This document shows positions 1 through 6,795 of a DNA stretch of 64,000 nucleotides, piece by piece. Source of the DNA: Halomonas alkalicola (GTDB lineage Bacteria > Pseudomonadota > Gammaproteobacteria > Pseudomonadales > Halomonadaceae). Made by a program: the position numbers and the translations under genes. How positions within the stretch are numbered: position 1 is the first letter of the stretch; every line of letters begins with the position of its first letter. The notes below the pieces were generated by a model, which searched no databases, was not told where the DNA came from, and saw nothing but the letters and a program-made list of their open reading frames with translations. The stretch lies in NCBI RefSeq assembly GCF_030704205.1, contig NZ_CP131913.1, forward strand, positions 1,674,001-1,738,000, written 5' to 3'.

Positions 1-196
1 GACGACGCCCCTGCACCAGGCGCCGACGCTCCAGACGATCGCCACATCTCAACACCCACTCGGGGTAGTCGAGCACGCCCTCCATGGGGCTGGTGTACGA
101 GTACACCTTGAGCCAGCCCTTGACACCATAGGGGCTGGTCAGCTTGCCCAGCACCACATGATCGTCAGCGGGCTGCACGGTAGCGTGTTCGCTCAT
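1..196 (-). CDS. rimM: Ribosome maturation factor RimM, N-terminal part (cut by window edge)
   Basis: RimM binds ribosomal protein S19 in the 30S head and helps 16S rRNA processing and late 30S assembly. Only the first 65 residues are visible; the frame is open to position 1. The N-terminal domain shows the family pattern LGKLTSPYGVKGWLKV followed by a YTSPMEGVLDYPEW stretch. The start codon is the ATG whose complement ends at 196. It lies 37 bp downstream of rpsP on the same strand, the usual rpsP-rimM-trmD-rplS order, so it is probably co-transcribed with rpsP. Confidence 0.93.
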   Translation of the reverse strand, partial: MSEHATVQPADDHVVLGKLTSPYGVKGWLKVYSYTSPMEGVLDYPEWVLRCGDRLERRRLVQGRR

Positions 197-233
197 CGAC
201 GACCTCGTGAACACTGACAACAGCAAGTCAGGC

Positions 234-482
234 TCAGGCCTGCTTGCGGGCTTCCTTGACCAGCTCGGCGACGCGGTCGGAGAGCATGGCGCCCTGGCTC
301 TGCCAGTGAGCGACGCGCTCGAGGTCGACGCGCAGGCGCTCTTCCTGACCGCGGGCGATCGGGTTGAAGAAGCCCAGACGCTCGATGAAGCGGCCGTCGC
401 GGGAGTTGCGGGAATCGGTAACGGTCAGGTGGTAGAAGGGGCGCTTCTTGGCGCCACCACGAGCCAGACGAATGGTAACCAT
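234..482 (-). CDS. rpsP: 30S ribosomal protein S16
   Basis: Structural protein of the 30S body that binds 16S rRNA early in assembly. At 82 residues it is normal for the family, and the N-terminus [19 protein letters not shown] with the [11 protein letters not shown] segment is diagnostic. It is the first gene of the leftward rpsP-rimM operon. A good sigma70-type promoter lies 80-110 bp upstream, and the leader can form a short hairpin (527-544). Nothing in the protein is unusual. Confidence 0.97.
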   Translation of the reverse strand: MVTIRLARGGAKKRPFYHLTVTDSRNSRDGRFIERLGFFNPIARGQEERLRVDLERVAHWQSQGAMLSDRVAELVKEARKQA

Positions 483-526
483 GGCCTAGTCAGTCCTTCG
501 GTTGAGTTGAATTCGGTCACAACAAT

Positions 527-544
527 GACCGCGACATCGCGGTC
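527..544 (-). promoter_or_regulatory. Hairpin in the rpsP leader
   Basis: Perfect 8-bp inverted repeat (GACCGCGA / TCGCGGTC, 2-nt centre) between the predicted rpsP promoter and start codon. There is no T-run, so it is unlikely to be a terminator. A leader structure affecting translation is possible but unproven. Confidence 0.3.
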
Positions 545-563
545 CTGCCAGTGAAGAGGCAGC

Positions 564-592
564 ATTCTACGGAAAACAGCCCCGCTTGGGAA
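564..592 (-). promoter_or_regulatory. Predicted sigma70 promoter for rpsP-rimM
   Basis: On the minus strand, -35 TTCCCA (587-592), a 17-bp spacer and -10 TAGAAT (564-569). It lies between the ffh stop and the rpsP start, so the ribosomal operon can be transcribed independently of ffh. No experimental start site is known here. Confidence 0.55.
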
Positions 593-604
593 CCTTTTTC
601 GGGC

Positions 605-2014
605 CTACCGCCAGGGCATCCCACCGGGGCCGCCCATTCCGCCCATGCCACCGGGACCACCGGGGCCGCCGCCGCCCATCATGCCGGACATGCCGCGCAT
701 CATCTTCTGCATGCCGCCCTTCTTGCCCGCCTTCTTCATCATCTTCTGCATCTGCTTGTGCTGCTTGAGCAGGCGGTTGAGGTCGGGCACCTGCAGGCCG
801 GCGCCGGCGGCGATGCGCCGCTTGCGCGAGCCGTTGATGATCTCGGGGCGGCGGCGCTCCTGGGGCGTCATGGAGTTGATCAGCGCCTCGAGCTTGCCGA
901 GCTCCTTCTCCGGGCCGGGGCCCTGGGCCAGCTCGGCCATCTGGCCCATGCCGGGCAGCTTGCCGAGCAGGCCGCCCATGCCGCCCATCTTCTTGAGCTG
1001 CTGGAGCTGGTCGCGGAAGTCCTCGAGGTCGAAGCCCTCGCCCTTCTTGACCTTCTTCGCCAGCTGCTCCGCCTTCTTCTTGTCGACGGTGCGCTCGGCC
1101 TCCTCGATCAGCGACAGCATGTCGCCCATGCCGAGGATCCGCGAGGCGATGCGATCCGGGTGGAAGGGCTCCAGGGCGTCGACCTTCTCGCCCACGCCCA
1201 TGAACTTGAGCGGCTTGCCGGTGATGTGGCGCACCGACAGCGCCGCCCCGCCGCGGGCGTCGCCGTCCGCCTTGGTGAGGATCACCCCGGTCAGCGGCAG
1301 CGCCTCGTGGAAGGCCTTGGCTGTGTTGGCGGCGTCCTGGCCGGTCATGGCGTCGACGACGAACAGCGTCTCCTGGGGCGCCACCGCCTTATGCAGCGCC
1401 TGGATCTCGGCCATCATCGCCTCGTCGATGGCCAGGCGGCCGGCGGTATCCACCAGCAGCACGTCGTGGAACTGGATCTTGGCGTGCTTGATCGCTGCCT
1501 CGGCGATATCGACCGGCTTCTGGTCGGAGCGCGACGGGAAGAAGTCGACGCCGACCTCCCCGGCCAGGGTCTCGAGCTGGTCGATGGCCGCCGGACGGTA
1601 GACGTCCGCCGACACCACCAGCACCTTCTTCTTCTCGCGCTCCTTCAGGTAGCGCGCCAGCTTGGCCACGGAGGTGGTCTTGCCCGCCCCCTGCAGGCCC
1701 GCCATCAGCACCACCGCCGGCGAACCCTTGAGGGAGAGGCCCTCGTTGGCCTCGCCCATGGTCGCCTCGAGCTCCTGCTGGACGATCTTGACGAACTGCT
1801 GGCCCGGCGAGAGGCTCTTGGAGACCTCCTGGCCCACCGCACGCTCGCGCACCCGCTCGATGAAGTCCTTGACCACCGGCAGGGCGACGTCCGCCTCGAG
1901 CAGCGCCCGGCGCACCTCGCGCAGGGTGTCCTTGATGTTGTCCTCGGTCAGGCGCGCCTGACCCTTGATGGACTTGAGCGTCTGCGACAGACGCTCGCTG
2001 AGATTCTGAAACAT
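605..2014 (-). CDS. ffh: Signal recognition particle protein Ffh
   Basis: GTPase of the signal recognition particle. With 4.5S RNA it binds signal sequences of nascent inner-membrane proteins and docks them to FtsY. The protein is 469 residues. It has the helical N domain, the G domain with GLQGAGKT at 106-113 and DTAGR at 189-193, and a C-terminal M domain rich in Met and Gly (MQKMMKKAG and later MMRGMSGMM). I chose the ATG at 2014 rather than an upstream in-frame ATG because MFQNLSERLS matches the family start and GGAGAGG sits just before it. A near-consensus promoter lies upstream. Confidence 0.97.
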   Translation of the reverse strand: MFQNLSERLSQTLKSIKGQARLTEDNIKDTLREVRRALLEADVALPVVKDFIERVRERAVGQEVSKSLSPGQQFVKIVQQELEATMGEANEGLSLKGSPAVVLMAGLQGAGKTTSVAKLARYLKEREKKKVLVVSADVYRPAAIDQLETLAGEVGVDFFPSRSDQKPVDIAEAAIKHAKIQFHDVLLVDTAGRLAIDEAMMAEIQALHKAVAPQETLFVVDAMTGQDAANTAKAFHEALPLTGVILTKADGDARGGAALSVRHITGKPLKFMGVGEKVDALEPFHPDRIASRILGMGDMLSLIEEAERTVDKKKAEQLAKKVKKGEGFDLEDFRDQLQQLKKMGGMGGLLGKLPGMGQMAELAQGPGPEKELGKLEALINSMTPQERRRPEIINGSRKRRIAAGAGLQVPDLNRLLKQHKQMQKMMKKAGKKGGMQKMMRGMSGMMGGGGPGGPGGMGGMGGPGGMPWR

Positions 2015-2051
2015 TGGCCTCTCCAGTGACGACGGCCCGAAAGTGGAAACG

Positions 2052-2080
2052 ATTATACGCGCTGTGGCCGGCAGTCTCCA
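2052..2080 (-). promoter_or_regulatory. Predicted strong sigma70 promoter for ffh
   Basis: Minus strand: -35 TGGAGA (2075-2080), 17-bp spacer, perfect -10 TATAAT (2052-2057), about 40 bp upstream of the ffh start codon. On the other strand of this divergent gap, TATAGT at 2157-2162 could serve ypjD, but its -35 is poor. Confidence 0.6.
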
Positions 2081-2219
2081 TGCGCGCGCCATCCGCCGCC
2101 GACCCTGGCGGCAGGGTGACGCACCCGCCACGCTGTGCGCTGCCCGAGGGATTGGTTATAGTAGCCCTCGCCATTAACGCTCACGTCATTCATTTCCACC
2201 GGCGCACGGAACGCAATCG

Positions 2220-3020
2220 ATGCAGGCGCTCTCCCTGGCCTTCCTGGCCTTCCTTCTCTACCTGGCCGCCGCCTCCTGGCAGGGCATGGTGCTGCTGCGC
2301 CGGGCCTCTCCGCAGCCGCTGCTGGTGCGCGGCATGGCGCTGCTCGGGCTGCTCAGCCATCTGCCGCTGGCCATCGGCCTGTTCGGCCACGGCGCACCCG
2401 TGCTGCCCGGCCTCTCCACCAGCGTGATCCTGATCAGCGCCGGGGTGGTCGCGGTGCTGCTGCTGGTCAGCCTGTTCAAGCCGATCCTCAACGCCGCGGT
2501 GGGCATCCTGCCGGTGGCCGGCCTGGCGCTGCTGCTGGCCGCGGGGCTGCCAAGCCCCGAGCGCGTCGAAGGGCTGACGCCGGGCATCGCCCTGCACGCC
2601 CTGAGCTCGCTGCTGGCCTTCGCCGTGCTGGCCATCGCCGCCGTGCAGGCGGTGCTGCTGGGCCTGCAGAACCGCGCCCTGCGCCAGCACCATATCCGCG
2701 GACTGGTCCAGGCACTGCCGCCGCTGACCACCATGGAGCGCGTGCTCTTCGAGCTGATCTGGGGAGGCGTGGGGCTGCTGACGCTGTCGATCCTCAGCGG
2801 CTTCCTGTTCCTCGACAGCATGTTCGCCCAGCACCTGGCCCACAAGACGATCCTGTCGCTGGCCGCCTGGGTGATCTTCTCGGTGCTGCTGTTCAGCCAC
2901 TACCGGCTGGGCTGGCGCGGCATGCGGGCGGTGCGGTGGACCCTGGGCGGATACGGCGTGCTGCTGGTCGCCTATTTCGGCAGCAAGTTCGTACTGGAGG
3001 TGCTGCTGGGCCGCGGCTGA
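2220..3020 (+). CDS. ypjD: Inner-membrane protein YpjD, cytochrome c assembly (CcsA-like) family
   Basis: Polytopic membrane protein of 266 residues with about eight hydrophobic segments and little soluble sequence. It belongs to the CcsA/CcmF-like family by its conserved WGGVGLLTLSILSG and LSLAAWVIFSVLL segments, but its role is not established and it may not handle haem for cytochrome c. It is divergent from ffh and followed by the CNNM/CorC gene, reproducing the ffh-ypjD-yfjD order of enterobacteria. The identification rests on sequence pattern plus this synteny. The ATG at 2220 has only a weak ribosome-binding site. Confidence 0.85.
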   Translation: MQALSLAFLAFLLYLAAASWQGMVLLRRASPQPLLVRGMALLGLLSHLPLAIGLFGHGAPVLPGLSTSVILISAGVVAVLLLVSLFKPILNAAVGILPVAGLALLLAAGLPSPERVEGLTPGIALHALSSLLAFAVLAIAAVQAVLLGLQNRALRQHHIRGLVQALPPLTTMERVLFELIWGGVGLLTLSILSGFLFLDSMFAQHLAHKTILSLAAWVIFSVLLFSHYRLGWRGMRAVRWTLGGYGVLLVAYFGSKFVLEVLLGRG

Positions 3021-3097
3021 GGCCGCTCCCGGCGCCTTGACAGCGCGCGCGCCCGTCCCGTCAAATCGGGCCTGACACGCAACGAGGATCCTTCGAC

Positions 3098-4369
3098 TTG
3101 AGCGACGACTTCCCGCTGGGATTGCTGTTCGGCCTACTGTTCCTGCTCATCTGTCTCTCCGCCTTCTTCTCCAGCTCCGAGACCGGCATGATGTCGCTCA
3201 ACCGCTACCGGTTGAGCCATCAGGCCAACAGCGGCGACTCTCGGGCCAGGCGCGTGGTGCGGCTGCTCGCCAGGCCGGACCGCCTGATCGGGGTGATCCT
3301 GATCGGCAACAACTTCGTCAACAACCTGGCGGCCTCCATCGCCACCATCATCGCCATCTACTTCTTCGGCGAGGTCACCGGCCCCGCCGTGGCCACCGCG
3401 CTGCTGACCATCACCGTGCTGATCTTCGCCGAGGTCACCCCCAAGACCTATGCGGCGGTGAAGCCCGAGCGCATCGCCTTCCCCGCCTCCCGGGTGCTGG
3501 AGCCGCTGCTCAGGCTGCTCTATCCGCTGGTATGGTTGGTGAACGTCATCTCCAACGGACTGCTGAAGCTGCTCGGCGTGAAGAGCATCGAGGGGGGCGG
3601 CGACCATCTGACCCGCGACGAGCTGCGCACCGTGGTCCATGAGGCCGGCACCCTGATTCCCCAGCGCCACCAGGCGATGCTGCTGTCGATCCTCGATCTC
3701 GAGAACGTCACCGTGAACGACATCATGGTGCCGCGCCATGAGGTGGTGGGCATCGATCTGGACGACGACCTGGAGGAGATCCTGACCCAGGTCCGCACCA
3801 GCCAGCACACCCGGGTGCCGGTCTACAAGGGCGACATCAACAACATCATCGGCATGCTGCACCTGCGCAACGCGGCACGCTTCCTGTCACGGGACGAGGT
3901 CACCAAGGCGGCCATCGTCCAGGAGGCCCGCGAGCCCTACTTCATTCCCGAATCGACCCCGCTGCACACCCAGCTGCTCAACTTCCAGAAGCAGAAGCGG
4001 CGCATCGGCATCGTGGTGGACGAGTATGGCGACGTGGAGGGGCTGGTGACGCTGGAGGACATCCTCGAGGAGATCGTCGGCGAGTTCACCACCGACGTGG
4101 CAGGCATGGAGCAGGAGATTCACCGACAGGAGGACGGCAGCCAGCTCATCGACGGCACCGCCAACATTCGCGATATCAACAAGGCGCTGGGCTGGCAGCT
4201 GCCGACCGACGGACCCAAGACCCTCAACGGCCTGATCCTCGAGCACCTGGAGGCCTTTCCCGACGGCCCCGCCTGCCTGCAGGTGGGCAGCGTGCGCATG
4301 GAGATCCTCGAGGTGCGCGACAACCTGATCACCGCCGCGCGCTGCTGGCAGGCCCCGCGCCGCCGCTGA
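3098..4369 (+). CDS. yfjD: HlyC/CorC (CNNM) family transporter with CBS pair
   Basis: Membrane protein of 423 residues in the CNNM/CorB family, associated with magnesium or cobalt efflux. It has a DUF21 transmembrane domain (about residues 5-190, beginning SAFFSSSETGMMSLNRYRL), two CBS repeats (about 205-330, with IMVPRHEVVGID and VVDEYGDVEGLVTLEDILE), and a C-terminal CorC/HlyC domain. The start appears to be TTG at 3098, with GAGG about 10 bp upstream. It follows ypjD on the same strand with a 77-bp gap. Transport substrate cannot be read from the sequence. Confidence 0.9.
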   Translation: MSDDFPLGLLFGLLFLLICLSAFFSSSETGMMSLNRYRLSHQANSGDSRARRVVRLLARPDRLIGVILIGNNFVNNLAASIATIIAIYFFGEVTGPAVATALLTITVLIFAEVTPKTYAAVKPERIAFPASRVLEPLLRLLYPLVWLVNVISNGLLKLLGVKSIEGGGDHLTRDELRTVVHEAGTLIPQRHQAMLLSILDLENVTVNDIMVPRHEVVGIDLDDDLEEILTQVRTSQHTRVPVYKGDINNIIGMLHLRNAARFLSRDEVTKAAIVQEAREPYFIPESTPLHTQLLNFQKQKRRIGIVVDEYGDVEGLVTLEDILEEIVGEFTTDVAGMEQEIHRQEDGSQLIDGTANIRDINKALGWQLPTDGPKTLNGLILEHLEAFPDGPACLQVGSVRMEILEVRDNLITAARCWQAPRRR

Positions 4370-4388
4370 GGGCGGCCCGGGAGCGGCG

Positions 4389-4526
4389 TCACTCCAGGGC
4401 CTCGACGCCCGCGGGCAGCACCGGACGGCCGGTCTCGGCATCACTCCAGGGCTTCGACGCCCGCGGGCAGCGCCGGACGGCCGGTCTCGGCATCACTCCA
4501 GGGCTTCGACGCCCGCGGGCAGCGCC
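4389..4526. repeat. 52-bp tandem repeat, about 2.7 copies, at the acyltransferase 3' end
   Basis: Unit 1 is 4389-4440, unit 2 is 4441-4492, and a partial unit 3 of 34 bp is 4493-4526. Units 1 and 2 differ at two positions; unit 3 is identical to unit 2 over its length. Unit 3 encodes the last codons and stop of the leftward acyltransferase gene, so units 1 and 2 are untranslated copies of that coding end. The unit is not a multiple of three. Confidence 0.95.
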
Positions 4527-5224
4527 CGCTGGTCGGCCTCGGCCTTGAGCTCCCTCACCCGCCGCTCCAGCACCGCCCGGGTGGCCCGCCCCGGGGCAAG
4601 CGGCTCACCGAAATGCAGCGCCACCCGCGCCCGGAAGCGCCGCGGGCGGCCACTCAGGGCCGGGCCGTCGGCATGGGAGGTCCAGGAGCCCCACAGGCCC
4701 GAGAGCCCCGCCGGCACCACCGGCACCGGGTCACGGGCCAGGATCAGCTCCAGGCCGCGCCGGAAGGCGTGGATCTCGCCGTCCGGCGTCAGGCGCCCCT
4801 CGGGAAAGAGCATCACCACCTCGCCATCGCGCAGCGCCCGACTCACCTGGTGGAGGGCGCGCCGCACGTTGCCCGGATCATGGCGCTCCGACTCCACGGG
4901 AATCGCCCCCACCAGGCGAAACAGCCAGTTGAGCCAGGGCGAGTCGTAGATCGGCTTGTCCATCAGGAAGCGCAGCGGGCGCCGACTGACGCCGCCGATG
5001 ACCAGGGCGTCCATGAAGCTGACGTGGTTGCAGACCACCAGGGCCGCCCCGCGGTCGGGAATATGGGCCGTGCCACTCAGTCGCAGCCGGTAGATGAGGC
5101 GCACCGCCAGGTAGACCAGCCAGCGCACCAGGGGCCTGGGGCGGCGAACGACCCGCCAGGCCAGCAGCGCCCCCAGGCCGACCAGCACTCCCCACCCCAA
5201 GGCCTCCCAACCCGTCATGCTCAC
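4493..5224 (-). CDS. Lysophospholipid/glycerol acyltransferase, PlsC-like
   Basis: Membrane-associated acyltransferase of 243 residues that probably transfers an acyl chain to a lysophospholipid or glycerol-3-phosphate derivative. The catalytic HX4D motif is NHVSFMD (His67, Asp72), and the acyl-acceptor motif FPEGRLTPDG is at 140-149. An N-terminal hydrophobic segment (about 8-22) anchors it. It overlaps the upstream TetR gene by 4 bp (ATGA), so the two are translationally coupled and the regulator probably controls lipid remodelling. Its last codons have been copied in tandem downstream. Whether it is the housekeeping PlsC or a paralogue is unclear. Confidence 0.88.
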   Translation of the reverse strand: MSMTGWEALGWGVLVGLGALLAWRVVRRPRPLVRWLVYLAVRLIYRLRLSGTAHIPDRGAALVVCNHVSFMDALVIGGVSRRPLRFLMDKPIYDSPWLNWLFRLVGAIPVESERHDPGNVRRALHQVSRALRDGEVVMLFPEGRLTPDGEIHAFRRGLELILARDPVPVVPAGLSGLWGSWTSHADGPALSGRPRRFRARVALHFGEPLAPGRATRAVLERRVRELKAEADQRALPAGVEALE

Positions 5225-5838
5225 GTCCCGGTCGACCTAGCCTTGAGCCCGGCCAGGATGGTACAGAGCAACTGGTCGAGCAGCTCGCCCACCTCGAGCT
5301 GCTGGCCCTGCCAGTAGCCCAGGCGCTCGTTGAGCCCGAGCAGCACCAGGCCGTGGACGCTGCCCCACAGGGTGCGCCCCAGGCGACGCGCCTCCAGGTC
5401 ATCCAGGGCCGGCTGGTACTCCTTGAGGGTCGCCTCCACGCGCAGGAAGAGCCCCTCGATCATGTCGCTCTGGCGCTGGTCCAGCTCGCCCTCCTGAGCC
5501 AGGGGATAGTCGAACAGCAGCTGCCAGCGGTAGGCATCGTGCTGGGCGAACTGCCAGTAGGCGCGCGCCAGGGCGGTGAGCCGCTGCTCCGGCGCGGCCT
5601 GACTGCTCAGCGGCTCGATCACCTCGCGCAGGTGGGCCAGGGTCTCGATGTTGACGTGCTGGAGCAGGTTGTTGAAGCTGCCATAGAGCTTGAGCAGGGT
5701 GCTCGGGGCGCAGCCCACCTCCCGGGCCAGGGCGCGCAGGGAGAGGGTGTGCACCGGATTCTCCTGCAGCCAGGCATCGCAAGCCGCCATGACCTGGGCA
5801 TGGAGCGCCTCGGGAGCATGCTGTCTGGGACGGGCCAT
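5221..5838 (-). CDS. TetR family transcriptional regulator
   Basis: A 205-residue repressor-type protein with an N-terminal helix-turn-helix (about residues 30-55, SLRALAREVGCAPSTLLKLYG) and a divergent C-terminal helical ligand domain. It is the first gene of a two-gene leftward operon with the acyltransferase. A palindrome GTTCGAAC (5923-5930) inside the predicted promoter is a plausible self-operator. The ligand is unknown; an acyl-CoA or lipid effector would fit the partner gene, but that is inference. Confidence 0.88.
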   Translation of the reverse strand: MARPRQHAPEALHAQVMAACDAWLQENPVHTLSLRALAREVGCAPSTLLKLYGSFNNLLQHVNIETLAHLREVIEPLSSQAAPEQRLTALARAYWQFAQHDAYRWQLLFDYPLAQEGELDQRQSDMIEGLFLRVEATLKEYQPALDDLEARRLGRTLWGSVHGLVLLGLNERLGYWQGQQLEVGELLDQLLCTILAGLKARSTGT

Positions 5839-5911
5839 CGTTTCCTCGCGAGCCTCGAGCGGGCGATTGCATAAGCAGGAGCGCGGCGACGTCGACGCAC
5901 TCCGGAACCCA

Positions 5912-5941
5912 AGGATAGCGCAGTTCGAACACTGTTTTCGA
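5912..5941 (-). promoter_or_regulatory. Predicted promoter with TetR operator-like palindrome
   Basis: Minus strand: -35 TCGAAA (5936-5941), 18-bp spacer, -10 TATCCT (5912-5917). The perfect palindrome GTTCGAAC lies in the spacer at 5923-5930, the position expected of an autorepressor site. Confidence 0.4.
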
Positions 5942-6059
5942 TACCCACGCCCTCACCGTCCCGATTTCCCCTCTCCGCCGCGGTCACCGAGCCGGCCTCA
6001 CCCTTTCTTCCGGCCCGCCCCTTGGTTACCCTGAGCGACCCATCCCCCGCGGAGCGCCC

Positions 6060-6734
6060 ATGGCCGGACGACTGCATATCGCCCCCCTCGACCTCGAGCG
6101 CCTGCTGCCGGGGCTGGTCATCGACGCCCCCCTGGTGACCAGCCCCAACCTGGCGCCGAGGCGCATGCTCTCGGCCATTCGCCTCGAGGCCGGCGTGCCG
6201 CGCCTGGGCCGACTCTTCTGGGGCCTGACGCCCCCCTGGCTCGAGGTGCTGGACCATGCTCCCCACTGCGCCCGGGCCGAGTCCCTGGAGGAGCGCCCCA
6301 TGTTCCGCGAGGCCTTCCAGGCGCGGCGCTGCCTGGTCCCGGCCAGCGGCGTCTACGTCTGGAAGGCGCAGCCGCGCTTCAAGCAGCCCTTCCTGGTGAC
6401 CCGGGTCGACCGCGGACCGCTGCTGCTGGCCGGGCTCTGGTGCCGCTTTCACACCAGCCTGGCCCAGCACACCGACTCCCTGGCGCTGATCACGGTGCCC
6501 GCCGGTCCGCTGCTGGCCCCGCTCACCGATCGGCTCCCGGCGGTGATCGCCCCCGAGGACGCGCGTCGCTGGCTCGACCCCGAGACGCCGTCGGAGGCAG
6601 CCCAGGCCATGCTCGTCCCCGCCCCACGGGAACTGTTGGGCGCTTTCCCGGTATCAAGACGAGTGAACAGCCCCGCGCATCAGGATGCCGCCTGCGCCCA
6701 CCCGGTCGGCCCCATGCTGCGCCAGCCCGACTGA
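6060..6734 (+). CDS. SRAP-fold (YedK/HMCES-like) protein lacking catalytic residues
   Basis: This 224-residue protein follows the SRAP pattern closely: SPNLAPRR near 28-35, FWGLTPPW at 53-60, ARAES at 71-75, an RRCLVPASGVYVW block at 89-101, and PVSRRV at 197-202. Active SRAP proteins use Cys2 to crosslink abasic sites in single-stranded DNA, helped by Asn, Glu and His. Here Cys2 is Ala (MAGR instead of MCGR), the Asn position is Cys70, the Glu position is Val100 and the His position is Thr156. The protein should therefore not form the thiazolidine crosslink. It may be a DNA-binding pseudoenzyme. It sits alone, upstream of the M16 protease gene. Confidence 0.85.
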   Translation: MAGRLHIAPLDLERLLPGLVIDAPLVTSPNLAPRRMLSAIRLEAGVPRLGRLFWGLTPPWLEVLDHAPHCARAESLEERPMFREAFQARRCLVPASGVYVWKAQPRFKQPFLVTRVDRGPLLLAGLWCRFHTSLAQHTDSLALITVPAGPLLAPLTDRLPAVIAPEDARRWLDPETPSEAAQAMLVPAPRELLGAFPVSRRVNSPAHQDAACAHPVGPMLRQPD

Positions 6735-6795
6735 GGCCCCGATGCCGCGAACCGCGATGCGCCGAGCCACGACGCCCAGATCCACAGGAGAGACG

